From: Kibdelosporangium sp040675465
GTDB taxonomy: Bacteria; Actinomycetota; Actinomycetes; Mycobacteriales; Pseudonocardiaceae
NCBI RefSeq assembly: GCF_040675465.1
Contig: NZ_JBFAPA010000001.1
Coordinates: forward strand, 372,001 to 436,000
Direction: 5' to 3'
Length of the DNA: 64,000 nt
Position numbers and translations under genes: made by a program. The notes under the pieces were generated by a model. That model was not told the DNA's origin. It searched no databases and was given only the letters and a program-made list of their open reading frames with translations. This document shows positions 25,869-34,056 of this stretch, piece by piece (the first letter of the stretch is position 1; each line of letters opens with the position of its first letter).

Positions 25869-28237
25869 CGCGCACCTCCCTGCTGGATCGCCTGCCACAC
25901 GCGCTTTGGCGTGCAAGGCATCTCGACTTCGTGCACACCCAGATGACGCAGCGCGTCGACGATGGCGTTGACCACGGCCGGGGTCGAGGCGATCGTGCCG
26001 GCCTCACCGACACCCTTGACACCCAACGGGTTGGTGGTCGACGCCGTCTCGGTCCGGTCCGTGGTGAACGACGGCATGTCCGCCGCCGACGGGACGTGGT
26101 AGTCGGCGAACGTGCCGTTGGTCAGCGTCCCGGTCTCGTCGTGCACGGCTTCTTCGTACAGCGCCTGGGAAATCCCCTGCACGAGTCCACCGTGGACCTG
26201 ACCCTCGACGATGAGCGGGTTGACGACCTTGCCCACATCGTCGACGCAGACGTACGAACGGATCGTCACGCGGCCGGTCTCAGTGTCCACTTCGGTCGCA
26301 CACAGGTGCGTGCCGTGCGGGAACGAGAAGTTCTGCGGGTCATACACGGCCTCGGCGTCCAGGTGCGGCTCCATGCCCTCGGGCAGGTCGTGCGCCAGGA
26401 ACACGGTCAGCGCGATGTCCTGGATGGTCACGGCCTTGTCGGTACCGCGAACGGAGAACTTGCCGCCGCTGAACTCCAGGTCGTCCTCCGAGCACTCGAG
26501 CATGTGCGCGGCGACCGGTTTCGCTTTGGCCACAACCTTTTCCGCGGCCATCACGACCGCCGTCCCGCCGACCGCGAGCGACCGCGACCCGTAGGTGTCC
26601 ATGCCCCGCACCGAGGACTGCGTGTCGCCGTGCAGGACCTCGATGTCCTCGAAGGGAACGCCGAGCTGGTCGGACACGATCTGGCTCCACGCCGTCTCAT
26701 GCCCCTGCCCGTGCGCGGACGAACCGGTGAGCACCTCGACCTTGCCGGTGGGCAGCATGCGGATCGCCGCGTGCTCCCAACCGCCCGCGCCGTAGGACAA
26801 CGAGCCCAGCACGCGGGACGGCGCCAGGCCGCACATCTCGGTGTACGTCGAGATCCCGATGCCCAGCTGGACGACGTCACCGCGGTCACGGCGTTCCTGC
26901 TGTTCCCGCCGCAGGCCGTCGTAGTCGAACAACTGCTTCGCGCGGTCGGTCGCGGCCTCGTAGTTGCCGGAGTCGTAGGTCAGCCCGCACACGGTGGTGA
27001 ACGGGAACTCCTCGTGCTTGATCCAGTTCTTCTCGCGCAACGCCATCGGGTCCATGCCGAGCTCGACGGCCAGCTCGTCCATGATCCGCTCGACCGCGAA
27101 CGTGGCCTCCGGGCGGCCCGCGCCGCGGTAGGCGTCGGTCAGGGTCTTGTTGGTGAACACGTTCGTGCACGCGAACCGGTAGGCCGGGAACTTGTAGATG
27201 GCGTTGAACATGAACGCGCCCAGGATCGGCACGCCCGGCCCGACCAGGCCGAGGTAGGCGCCCATGTCGGCGATCAGGTCGACCTTCAGGCCGGTGACCG
27301 TGCCGTCCCGGTTCGCCGAGATGGTGATGTCCTGGATCTGGTCGCGGCCGTGGTGCGCGGCGAGCATGCACTCCGAGCGCGTCTCGGTCCACTTCACCGG
27401 GCGGCCGACCTTCTGCGCGACCACGACGGCCATCAGTTCCTCGGGCAGCACACCGATCTTGCCGCCGAACCCGCCGCCGACGTCGGGCGCGACCACGCGC
27501 AGCTTGTGCTCGGGCAGCCCAAGGGTGAGCGCGGTCATCGTCTTGAGGATGTGCGGGATCTGGGTTGCCGACCAGACGGTCAGCTGCGCCGCGGTCGGGT
27601 CGACGACCACCGAGCGGGGTTCCATGAACGCCGGGACCAGGCGCTGCTGGCGGAACCGGCGGGTCACGGTGACCTCGGCGTCCCGGATGGCGTCCTCGAC
27701 GTTGCCGCCGGTCCCGGCCTCGCCGGAGTCGAACACCCACAACGCGTTGCGGTTGGTGCCCAGCTCCTCGTGCACCAGCGGGTAGCCGTCGGTCAGCGCG
27801 GCTTCCATGTCGAGCACGACCGGCAGGTCGGAGTAGTCGACGTCGATCGCCTCGAGCGCGTCCTGGGCCTCGGCGGCGCTGCGCGCGACGACGACCGCCA
27901 CGCCCTCACCGGCGAAGTTCACCTTGTCGGCGGCCAGCATCGGCCGGCGCGGCGACTTCATGTCGGGGGTGATCGGCCACGCGCACGGCGCCCCGACCGC
28001 GCCTTCGGCGTCCAGGTCGGCGGCGGTGAACACGGCGATCACGCCGGGCATCGTGCGCGCCGCGGACGTGTCGATGTTGAGGATCTTGGCGTGTGCCATC
28101 GGGCTGCGCTTGATCGCGAGGTGCAGCATCCCGGGCAGGGTGATGTTGTCGGTCCAGCGGGTCCGGCCGGTGATCAGCCGCGCGTCCTCCTTGCGCAGCC
28201 GGGCCTTGCCGACCTCAGGCTCTGCTGTGGCGGTCAT
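25865..28237 (-). CDS. Molybdenum hydroxylase catalytic (large) subunit, form II CoxL-like
   Basis: Molybdopterin-binding catalytic subunit, 790 residues. The cofactor loop VGGGFGGK is at 253-260, and the catalytic glutamate is Glu745 in GVGEAGT. The active-site loop reads AYRGAGR at 369-375. True (form I) CO dehydrogenases have AYRCSFR with the copper-binding cysteine, which is absent here. The enzyme is therefore a form II or aldehyde/aromatic-hydroxylase type, and CO oxidation is unlikely. The substrate is unknown. It overlaps the small subunit by one base. Confidence 0.93.
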   Translation of the reverse strand: MTATAEPEVGKARLRKEDARLITGRTRWTDNITLPGMLHLAIKRSPMAHAKILNIDTSAARTMPGVIAVFTAADLDAEGAVGAPCAWPITPDMKSPRRPMLAADKVNFAGEGVAVVVARSAAEAQDALEAIDVDYSDLPVVLDMEAALTDGYPLVHEELGTNRNALWVFDSGEAGTGGNVEDAIRDAEVTVTRRFRQQRLVPAFMEPRSVVVDPTAAQLTVWSATQIPHILKTMTALTLGLPEHKLRVVAPDVGGGFGGKIGVLPEELMAVVVAQKVGRPVKWTETRSECMLAAHHGRDQIQDITISANRDGTVTGLKVDLIADMGAYLGLVGPGVPILGAFMFNAIYKFPAYRFACTNVFTNKTLTDAYRGAGRPEATFAVERIMDELAVELGMDPMALREKNWIKHEEFPFTTVCGLTYDSGNYEAATDRAKQLFDYDGLRREQQERRDRGDVVQLGIGISTYTEMCGLAPSRVLGSLSYGAGGWEHAAIRMLPTGKVEVLTGSSAHGQGHETAWSQIVSDQLGVPFEDIEVLHGDTQSSVRGMDTYGSRSLAVGGTAVVMAAEKVVAKAKPVAAHMLECSEDDLEFSGGKFSVRGTDKAVTIQDIALTVFLAHDLPEGMEPHLDAEAVYDPQNFSFPHGTHLCATEVDTETGRVTIRSYVCVDDVGKVVNPLIVEGQVHGGLVQGISQALYEEAVHDETGTLTNGTFADYHVPSAADMPSFTTDRTETASTTNPLGVKGVGEAGTIASTPAVVNAIVDALRHLGVHEVEMPCTPKRVWQAIQQGGAR

Positions 28238-28773
28238 CAGTTGCCTGCCGTGTGGCTCGGGGCGCGGGTGACCTCGGTGTCGCTGACCTGCTCAGCGGAC
28301 GGGCCTGCGCCGGGGCGCATGTGATGTGCGGCGTCGCGCACGGCGCGCACGATGTTCTGGTAACCGGTGCAGCGGCAGAGGTTTCCCTCCAGACCGTGCC
28401 GCACGGCCTGTTCGTCCGGGTCGGGGTTGTCGGCCAGCAGGTCGATCGCCTGCATGATCATCCCCGGCGTGCAGAACCCGCACTGCAACGCGTGGTTGTC
28501 GTGGAACGCCTGCTGGACGGGGTGCAACTGGCCGTCACGTTCGAGTCCCTCAATCGTGGTGACTTCGGCACCGTCGGCCTGCACCGCGAGCACGGAGCAT
28601 GACTTCACACTGTGACCATCGAGATGGACCGTGCAGGCTCCGCAGTTGCTGGTGTCGCAACCGACCACGGTGCCGGTCTTGCCAAGCCGCTCGCGCAGAT
28701 ACTGCACCAGCAGCATTCGAGGCTCGACATCGTCCGTGTACGTGGTTCCGTCGACGTTGACGTTGATCCGCAT
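28237..28773 (-). CDS. Molybdenum hydroxylase 2Fe-2S (small) subunit, CoxS-like
   Basis: Electron-transfer subunit of 178 residues with two 2Fe-2S clusters. The plant-ferredoxin-type ligands are in GCDTSNCGACTVHLDG near residue 41 and C59-equivalent CSVLA; the second set is in CGFCTPGM and CRCTGYQNI. The ATG is preceded by GGAGG at five bases, which decides it over a longer frame. The last 25 residues are a non-conserved tail. It is the first of the three structural subunit genes. Confidence 0.94.
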   Translation of the reverse strand: MRINVNVDGTTYTDDVEPRMLLVQYLRERLGKTGTVVGCDTSNCGACTVHLDGHSVKSCSVLAVQADGAEVTTIEGLERDGQLHPVQQAFHDNHALQCGFCTPGMIMQAIDLLADNPDPDEQAVRHGLEGNLCRCTGYQNIVRAVRDAAHHMRPGAGPSAEQVSDTEVTRAPSHTAGN

Positions 28774-28884
28774 CGCGCCTCCAACGCTGACTTCGTGGCG
28801 GGGCTCGGGAACGTGATCGTGCTCACGCGTACCCGAGCTTGCTACCGGTTGTGGAGGCAATCAACCCCCATGAAATCAGCCTTG

Positions 28885-28923
28885 GCAGGTGCGGAACTAT
28901 CGACAGAATCGTTCCGCACCTGC
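28885..28923. terminator. Hairpin between xdhC-like and small-subunit genes
   Basis: GCAGGTGCGGAAC and GTTCCGCACCTGC form a perfect 13-bp stem with a 13-base loop. In minus-strand order it lies after the XdhC-like stop and before the small subunit, so it could reduce readthrough from the accessory genes or act as an attenuator. Confidence 0.55.
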
Positions 28924-28930
28924 GGCCCAA

Positions 28931-28947
28931 TGTCTCAAATTGAGGCA
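28931..28947. promoter_or_regulatory. AT-centred palindrome upstream of the hydroxylase subunits
   Basis: TGTCTCAA-A-TTGAGGCA is symmetric at seven of eight positions, unusually AT-rich for this region, and about 160 bp upstream of the small-subunit start. It may be a repressor site for the structural genes; no cognate regulator is adjacent. Confidence 0.35.
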
Positions 28948-28948
28948 G

Positions 28949-30070
28949 TCAGTGGATCTCCGGATGGATCGGCCCGGCGGTGGTCATCAACCGGTCGCCG
29001 CGGCCGCCCCAGCGCAGCGAGATGATCTCCGCGGCGATCGACACCGCGGTCTCCTCCGGAGTCCGGGCACCGAGGTCCAAACCGATCGGTGAGGACAATG
29101 TGGACAGTTCGGCCTCGGTCATCCCGGCCTCGCGCAACCGGTCCAGCCGATCTTCGTGGGTCCGCCTGGAGCCCATCGCGCCGACGTAGCCGAGGTTCAG
29201 CCGCAGCGCGACCTGGAGCACCGGGACGTCGAACTTGGGGTCGTGGGTGAGAACGGCGACCACGGTCCGTGCATCGACCCGGCCCGCTTCGGCCTCCGCG
29301 CTCAGGTACCGGTGCGGCCAGTCGACGATGACCTCGTCGGCCTCCGGGAACCGGCTCTTGGTGGCGAACACCGGCCGCGCGTCGCAGACCGTCACGCGGT
29401 AGCCGAGGTAGCTGCCCAGGCGCGCCATCGCGGAGGCGAAGTCGATCGCGCCGAACACGAGCATGCGCGGCGGCGGTTCGAAGGAGGCGACGAACACCGC
29501 CATGCCTTCGCCGCGGCGCTGGCCTTCCGGTCCGTAGTGCATGGTCCCGGTGCGGCCGGTCGCGAGCATTCCGCGCGCGTCATCGGCCACCGCGTCATTC
29601 ACCCGGGCGGATCCCAGGTCGCCGATCACCCGATCGGGCCACACCACCAGGCGCTGACCGATGCGGTCCGCATCCGGGTGTTCCACGATCGTGGCCAACG
29701 CGACGGCTTGTTCGTGCCGGATCGCGTCGGCGAGCTCGCCGAACTCGGGGAAACTCTCCTGGCTGACCGACTCCACGTACACGTCGAGGATCCCGCCGCA
29801 GGTCAGGCCGACCGCGAAGGCGTCGTCGTCGCTCACGCCGTAACGCTGCAACACCGGCCGGCCGTCCTGGATCACCGTCTGGCCCAGGTCGTACACGGCG
29901 CCTTCCACGCATCCACCGGACACGCTGCCGAACACCTCGTCGGTCTCGGTCACCATCATGGCCGCGCCCGGCGATCGCGGGGCCGAGCTGAACGTCGCGA
30001 CGACCGTCGCCAGCCCCACCTTCTCACCGGCGTCGTAGCGTTTGACCAGCTCATCGAGCACGTCACGCAC
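28949..30070 (-). CDS. XdhC/CoxI-family molybdenum cofactor maturation protein
   Basis: A 373-residue protein of the XdhC family. Members bind the molybdenum cofactor, aid its sulfuration and insert it into the hydroxylase. An N-terminal CoxI domain has ATVVATFSSAPRSPGAAM and SGGCVEGAV; a C-terminal Rossmann-like XdhC domain has MLVFGAIDFA, VAVLTHDPKFD and GYVGAMGSRRTHEDR, all conserved in the family. The GTG of the VWA gene's end overlaps this start by 8 bp. Expected client: the large subunit at 25865-28237. Confidence 0.93.
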   Translation of the reverse strand: MRDVLDELVKRYDAGEKVGLATVVATFSSAPRSPGAAMMVTETDEVFGSVSGGCVEGAVYDLGQTVIQDGRPVLQRYGVSDDDAFAVGLTCGGILDVYVESVSQESFPEFGELADAIRHEQAVALATIVEHPDADRIGQRLVVWPDRVIGDLGSARVNDAVADDARGMLATGRTGTMHYGPEGQRRGEGMAVFVASFEPPPRMLVFGAIDFASAMARLGSYLGYRVTVCDARPVFATKSRFPEADEVIVDWPHRYLSAEAEAGRVDARTVVAVLTHDPKFDVPVLQVALRLNLGYVGAMGSRRTHEDRLDRLREAGMTEAELSTLSSPIGLDLGARTPEETAVSIAAEIISLRWGGRGDRLMTTAGPIHPEIH

Positions 30071-31214
30071 GGCGCACCTCCACTAGCAGCTCCTCGAGTG
30101 TCTCCATGCTGTGCCCGGCCAGCAGCTTCTGCACATGCCGCTGCGCCACGACAATCCCTGACTGCACGGGTTGATAGCCCGCACGTCCCGCGTGTGGGTT
30201 GACCCACAGGATCTTGTGAGCCAAACGCCGCAGCCGCGCCATTTGCTCCCCGAGCAACCCCGGGTCACCCCGTTCCCACCCATCCGAGAACAGAACGACA
30301 ACCGCTTGCCGCGCCACCCCACGCTGACCCCACCGGTCCAGGAACGCCTTCAGCGTGTCGCCGAGCCTGGTCCCGCCCGCGAAGTCCGGTACGGCCCTGG
30401 CGGCCGCGTTGAGTGCTCGCTCCGGGTCGCGCTGCCTGAGCTGCCGCGAGATCCTGGTCAGCCGTGTGCCGAGCGTGAACACCTCCGCGGGCATCCGGCG
30501 GGCCACCGCGTGCGCGAACCGCAGCAGCGAGTCCGCGTACGGGCTCATCGAGCCGGATACATCCACGAGAAGTACAACCCGCCGGGGGCGCTTTCCCTTC
30601 CTTCGGTACTTGAGCCGGATGGGTTCGCCACCCGCCGTGCGCATCTCCCGCATCGTCGCGCGGGGGTCGAGCTCGCCTCTGCGGTGCTTCCGCTTCCTGA
30701 GCGCGGCTCTGGTCGGCGGGTCCGGCTTGAGCAACTCCATGAGCTGCCTCAAGTGTGCTCGTTCCGCGGGCGTGAGATCGCTGATATCCCTACGGCGCAG
30801 GACTTCCGTGTCGCTGGCGGCGACACCCAGCTGGTCGGCGTCCTCGCCTTCGCCGTTCGCCTGGGGAGCGGGCGTCATCGCGGCGATCATGCTCACCTTG
30901 GGGCGGGCCTGGTTGTCCGTCTTCGCCTTGCGCACCGGGCGGTTGGTGAACCAGGCGGCGAAGGCGTCGTCGTAGCGGGGCAGGTCATCGGGCTCGCCGC
31001 ACAACGTGAGCCGCCCCGCCCAGTACAACTCGTCGGGCACGGACACATCCACATGCCCCACCGCCTGCAGATACGCCTGGACCCGCTCCGGCTCGCACGC
31101 CAGCCCCGCAGCCCGCAGCGCCGCCGCGAACCCCACCAGCCCCGGTACCGGATCCACCTCCGGATTGTGCGCCACGATCACCCCACCAAGCGAATCCCAC
31201 CCCAACCCCGTCAC
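30063..31214 (-). CDS. CoxE-like VWA-domain protein
   Basis: A 383-residue von Willebrand A protein of the CoxE type, working with the MoxR ATPase in maturation of the hydroxylase. In the Oligotropha carbon monoxide system CoxD and CoxE assemble the metal centre. The MIDAS motif is DVSGSMS near residue 218, with TRLGDTL and SDGWERGD later. A helical N-terminal region precedes it. The GTG start at 31214 lacks a clear ribosome site; a downstream GTG (residue 12) is possible. It begins 39 bp after the MoxR gene. Confidence 0.9.
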   Translation of the reverse strand: MTGLGWDSLGGVIVAHNPEVDPVPGLVGFAAALRAAGLACEPERVQAYLQAVGHVDVSVPDELYWAGRLTLCGEPDDLPRYDDAFAAWFTNRPVRKAKTDNQARPKVSMIAAMTPAPQANGEGEDADQLGVAASDTEVLRRRDISDLTPAERAHLRQLMELLKPDPPTRAALRKRKHRRGELDPRATMREMRTAGGEPIRLKYRRKGKRPRRVVLLVDVSGSMSPYADSLLRFAHAVARRMPAEVFTLGTRLTRISRQLRQRDPERALNAAARAVPDFAGGTRLGDTLKAFLDRWGQRGVARQAVVVLFSDGWERGDPGLLGEQMARLRRLAHKILWVNPHAGRAGYQPVQSGIVVAQRHVQKLLAGHSMETLEELLVEVRRA

Positions 31215-31253
31215 ATCTCAGCCAATCCCCACATAGGTCCGGGGTCTACGACC

Positions 31254-32144
31254 TCAGCCGGCCAGCAGCGCGTCCAGGTCCACCCGCACGCGGTCGGCGT
31301 CCTCGCGGTACTTCAACACCGCGCCCAAAGTGACCGCGGCGGACTCGGCATCCAGCTCGGTACGCCCCAGCGCCAGCAGAGCCTCGGCCCAGTCGATGGT
31401 CTCCGCGACCCCGGGTGGCTTCAGCAACTCGGCGGTCCGCAGGCGGCGCACGGCATTGGCGACCTGGTGGGCAAGGCGCTCGCTGATGGTGGGGAGGCGG
31501 CGGCGCAGGATCTGGATCTCGCGGGTGAGGTCGGGGTGCTCGAGCCAGTGGTAGAGGCAGCGGCGCTTCAGGGCGTCGTGGACCTCGCGCGTGCGGTTGG
31601 AGGTCAACACGACGAGCGGGGCGACGGAGGCACGGACCTCGCCCAGTTCGGGCACGGTCACGGCGTTCTCCCCCAGTACCTCCAGCAGGAACGCCTCGAA
31701 CTCGTCGTCCGCCCGGTCGATCTCGTCGACGAGCAGTACGCAGGGGGCTTCCCGAAGGGCGCGCAGCAGGGGGCGGGCCAGCAGGAACCGCTCGGTGTAC
31801 AGCGACTGCTCCGCCGCGTCGACGTCCAACGCACCGCCGGAGGCCGCCTCCAGCGCCCGGAGGTGCAGCAGTTGCCGCGGGAAGTCCCAGTCGTAGAGCG
31901 CCTGGCTCGCGTCCAGACCCTCGTGGCACTGCAGGCGGATCAGGGGAACCCCGAGGGCCTGGGCCAGGGATGTCGCCAGGGAGGTCTTCCCCGTGCCCGG
32001 TTCGCCTTCGCAGAACAGAGGCCTGCGCATCCGCAGCGCCAGGTACGCCGCCGTCGCCACCCCGGTGTCGGCCAGGTACCCCACCGCGTCCAACTCCGCC
32101 GCCAGTTCCTGTGGGGTCGGCACCGACTTCCAGTCCATGGTCAC
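31254..32144 (-). CDS. CoxD-like MoxR-family AAA+ ATPase
   Basis: A 296-residue AAA+ chaperone-like ATPase, first gene of the minus-strand cluster. Walker A is GEPGTGKTS near residue 47, Walker B is LLVDEIDRAD near 137, and sensor 1 is VLTSNRTRE. CoxD-type ATPases pair with VWA proteins to mature molybdenum hydroxylases or other enzymes. The start codon is GTG with an alternative ATG two codons on. Only about 50 bp separates it from a candidate promoter reading the other way (32195). Confidence 0.92.
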   Translation of the reverse strand: MTMDWKSVPTPQELAAELDAVGYLADTGVATAAYLALRMRRPLFCEGEPGTGKTSLATSLAQALGVPLIRLQCHEGLDASQALYDWDFPRQLLHLRALEAASGGALDVDAAEQSLYTERFLLARPLLRALREAPCVLLVDEIDRADDEFEAFLLEVLGENAVTVPELGEVRASVAPLVVLTSNRTREVHDALKRRCLYHWLEHPDLTREIQILRRRLPTISERLAHQVANAVRRLRTAELLKPPGVAETIDWAEALLALGRTELDAESAAVTLGAVLKYREDADRVRVDLDALLAG

Positions 32145-32194
32145 GAGCGTAAGTCAGGGTCGGTGATTCCGGGGTACGCCAGGGCCCGCCCCTG

Positions 32195-32228
32195 ATGTAT
32201 CCAGACCTCGCAATCCGCACCCTTGTAG
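32195..32228 (+). promoter_or_regulatory. Candidate sigma-factor promoter of the PspC gene (site 1)
   Basis: ATGTATCCAG at 32195-32204 is followed after 18 bases by TTGTAG at 32223-32228. The same arrangement occurs at 32450 and 33990. With the second box as a -10 element, transcription would start at or within a few bases of the ATGs at 32231 and 32234, giving a leaderless message; this fits the lack of a ribosome site. Confidence 0.55.
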
Positions 32229-32230
32229 CC

Positions 32231-32437
32231 ATGATGAACAGCGACAACACCCAGGTTCGCAAGCTCCGGCGCAGCCGCACCGACCGGATGGTGGCCGGGG
32301 TGTGCGGCGGGTGGGCACAGATGCTCGGCGTGGACGCGGCCCTGCTGCGGATCCTGCTGGTCGGTGCCACCATCCTCGGCTTCGGCACCGGCGCCATCCT
32401 GTACCTGATCTGCTGGATCGTGATGCCCGAAGACTAA
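32231..32437 (+). CDS. PspC-domain small membrane protein, 68 aa
   Basis: The whole protein is a PspC domain: a basic N-terminus (KLRRSRTDRMVAGVCGGWAQMLGVD) and a hydrophobic segment (LLRILLVGATILGFGTGAILYLICWIV). PspC proteins sense or respond to membrane stress. Two adjacent ATGs (32231, 32234) could start it, neither with a ribosome site. The promoter-like boxes just upstream are shared with the downstream papain-fold and sigma-factor genes. Confidence 0.85.
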   Translation: MMNSDNTQVRKLRRSRTDRMVAGVCGGWAQMLGVDAALLRILLVGATILGFGTGAILYLICWIVMPED

Positions 32438-32449
32438 TTTCGCGGGCGG

Positions 32450-32480
32450 ATGTATCCAGGCGCCGGGTCTGCGCTCTTGT
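32450..32480 (+). promoter_or_regulatory. Candidate sigma-factor promoter of the papain-fold gene (site 2)
   Basis: ATGTATCCAG at 32450-32459 and TTGT at 32477-32480 are separated by 17 bases. The ATG of the next gene is 34 bases further, with GGAGG in between. Matches sites at 32195 and 33990. Confidence 0.6.
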
Positions 32481-32513
32481 GACAGCGAAGACCCGTTCAG
32501 CCTGGAGGAAACG

Positions 32514-33563
32514 ATGAGCCGACCGCACGAGCCGGAGACCGCGGGGGAGCGCGTCTCGATGGCTGCGGACGGGTCTGGGCGGGTCCGGGTGAGCGGGCCC
32601 GCGCCGCGGATGGAGGAGGTCGCGGCGCGGGCCGGCCAGTCCCAGCGGATGGCCGCCGAGGCACGGGGGGCCTCGGGCCGTACGGTGGTCGCCGCAACCG
32701 CGCCGGCAGCAACCCTGCCGGCGCGGTTCGACCTCCGCGACGTCAACGGCCGCGACTTCGTCACCGCCGTGCGGGACCAGGGTGACGCCGACACGGGCGC
32801 CGCGTTCGCCGTGCTCGCCGCCCTGGAGACCACCGCCGCGTACACCCGCGGTGTGCCCAGCCTGACCCTCGACCTGTCCGAAGCGCACCTCTTGCAGGGC
32901 AACGCGCACGCCCCGGTCGAGGAACTGTTCGACCACGTGGCCTCCGAAGGCGTCACGTTCGAGGACTACTTCCCTTACGCCGACCGGGAATCCGGGGCAC
33001 CCAACCCGGACTGGCCCAACCGGATGGCCAAGGCCGTCGGCGTCACCGACCTGACCGGCGACCCGGCCGCCATCAAGCAGCACCTGTTCTCCTACGGTGC
33101 GCTCGCCGCCCGCCTCATCGTTCACGAGGACTTCCCGGCCCACGGCCAAGGCGTCTACCGGGCCACGACGGACGTCCTCGGCAGCCAGTGCGTGAGCCTG
33201 ATCGGCTGGGACGAGGACTCCTGGATCATCAAGAACTCGTGGGGCACCGACTGGGGCGAGGGCGGGTTCGCCCGCATCGCGTACGGCGAGTGCCACATCG
33301 AGGCCTACCCCGGCGGACGGCCGAGCGTGCTCGGCTGCACCTCGGTCTACCTGCGCGCCTGGCTGCCCGCCCAGCGGGCGCTGCGCCTGTTCGCCACCGC
33401 CAACGACGCCAACGGCTGGGCCTACCTGGAGCACCTCGGCTGGACGCACCTGTCCGGCGGCCCGCACAAGCTGGACGTGCTCACCCGCGCGCAGGCCACC
33501 GGCCGCCCGGTGACGCCGTTCGTCAATGGCGATGAGTTGTCAACAGTGCGGGTGGCCGAATGA
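32514..33563 (+). CDS. Papain-fold (C1A) protein lacking catalytic residues
   Basis: A 349-residue cytoplasmic protein with the papain fold. After a 65-residue N-terminal region, PARFDLRD begins the mature-like domain. The oxyanion/nucleophile segment reads VRDQGDADTGAAFAV: the catalytic cysteine position is Gly95. Around the active-site histidine it reads SQCVSLIGW, with Gln225 in place of His. The Asn241 and the NSWGTDWGEGGFARI motif are intact. The fold is thus kept while both main catalytic groups are lost, so a binding or regulatory role is more likely than proteolysis. No signal peptide is seen. It has a good ribosome site (GGAGG) and sits behind a candidate promoter shared with the sigma gene. 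Confidence 0.85.
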   Translation: MSRPHEPETAGERVSMAADGSGRVRVSGPAPRMEEVAARAGQSQRMAAEARGASGRTVVAATAPAATLPARFDLRDVNGRDFVTAVRDQGDADTGAAFAVLAALETTAAYTRGVPSLTLDLSEAHLLQGNAHAPVEELFDHVASEGVTFEDYFPYADRESGAPNPDWPNRMAKAVGVTDLTGDPAAIKQHLFSYGALAARLIVHEDFPAHGQGVYRATTDVLGSQCVSLIGWDEDSWIIKNSWGTDWGEGGFARIAYGECHIEAYPGGRPSVLGCTSVYLRAWLPAQRALRLFATANDANGWAYLEHLGWTHLSGGPHKLDVLTRAQATGRPVTPFVNGDELSTVRVAE

Positions 33564-33653
33564 ACAATCTCCGGCCCCGGGTGGTCCGAAGACCTGGATA
33601 AGACCGAACAGCGAGAACACCACCACAGTCCGGCCGAGGGGGGCCGCACAAGA

Positions 33654-33702
33654 CGGGGGTGGTGGCCGGCAGCACGAGGGGGGTTGCCGGCCACCACCCC
33701 CG
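33654..33702. terminator. 18-bp perfect hairpin after the papain-fold gene
   Basis: CGGGGGTGGTGGCCGGCA pairs with TGCCGGCCACCACCCCCG around a 13-base purine-rich loop (GCACGAGGGGGGT). It ends 19 bases before the ATG of a small gene. Its stability suggests a terminator or a structure that hides or exposes translation of that gene. Confidence 0.7.
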
Positions 33703-33721
33703 ACCGAAGGGAACGAGCCAG

Positions 33722-33922
33722 ATGGCGACGGAGAAGCCGCGGTACACGGGCACTGTTGTGCTGCCGGCCGACGAGTTTGCCGAGGGGAACACGGGGGCAC
33801 CGGGGGGTGGGGGGCACCGCCGGCCGGCTGAAGATCGACACGCAGCCGGCCGGCGCGAGCTGAGGGCGACGACTGCCGCCCGTTCATTTCACCGCAACCC
33901 CCAAGTGAGCGACTTGTCATGA
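33722..33922 (+). CDS. Small hypothetical protein, possibly frameshifted
   Basis: An ATG with GAAGGGAAC upstream opens a 66-codon frame beginning MATEKPRYTGTVVLPADEFAEG. After a G-rich run near 33800 the codons of this frame lose their third-position GC bias. The frame one base on instead reads GGTAGRLKIDTQPAGAS and stops at 33863, with nearly every third position G or C. The likely real product is therefore about 46-47 residues, ending at 33863, with either a one-base error in the G-run or a real frameshift. No family is recognised. It lies between the papain-fold and sigma genes. Confidence 0.5.
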   Translation: MATEKPRYTGTVVLPADEFAEGNTGAPGGGGHRRPAEDRHAAGRRELRATTAARSFHRNPQVSDLS

Positions 33923-33989
33923 CCGCCGCGATCACGCTCAGTCCACTTCCGGTCATGAGACCATCCTGGCTAGGCCATTCGAGTGAGTT

Positions 33990-34020
33990 ATGTATCCAGA
34001 GGGGCTCTCGCCGTTCATGT
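33990..34020 (+). promoter_or_regulatory. Candidate autoregulated promoter of the sigma factor (site 3)
   Basis: ATGTATCCAG at 33990-33999 and ATGT at 34017-34020 are 17 bases apart. Transcription from here would begin about 30 bases before the ATG at 34057. Self-transcription is usual for extracytoplasmic-function sigma factors. Confidence 0.6.
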
Positions 34021-34056
34021 ACTTCACGATGGTCGCGATACTTCCGTCGCCAGCTG

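Noticed and set aside
25838..28324. A long plus-strand open frame opposite the hydroxylase large subunit
   Set aside because: It has histidine/arginine-rich low-complexity content and no family match. The minus-strand gene carries the motifs and coupled starts.
25865..28773. Aerobic carbon monoxide dehydrogenase
   Set aside because: The active-site loop is AYRGAGR without the Cys that binds copper in true CO dehydrogenases. The accessory genes alone do not prove CO as substrate.
30063..32144. A methanol-dehydrogenase maturation system from the MoxR-VWA pair
   Set aside because: The pair directly precedes xdhC and the molybdenum hydroxylase subunits on the same strand, so the CoxD/CoxE role is the simpler explanation.
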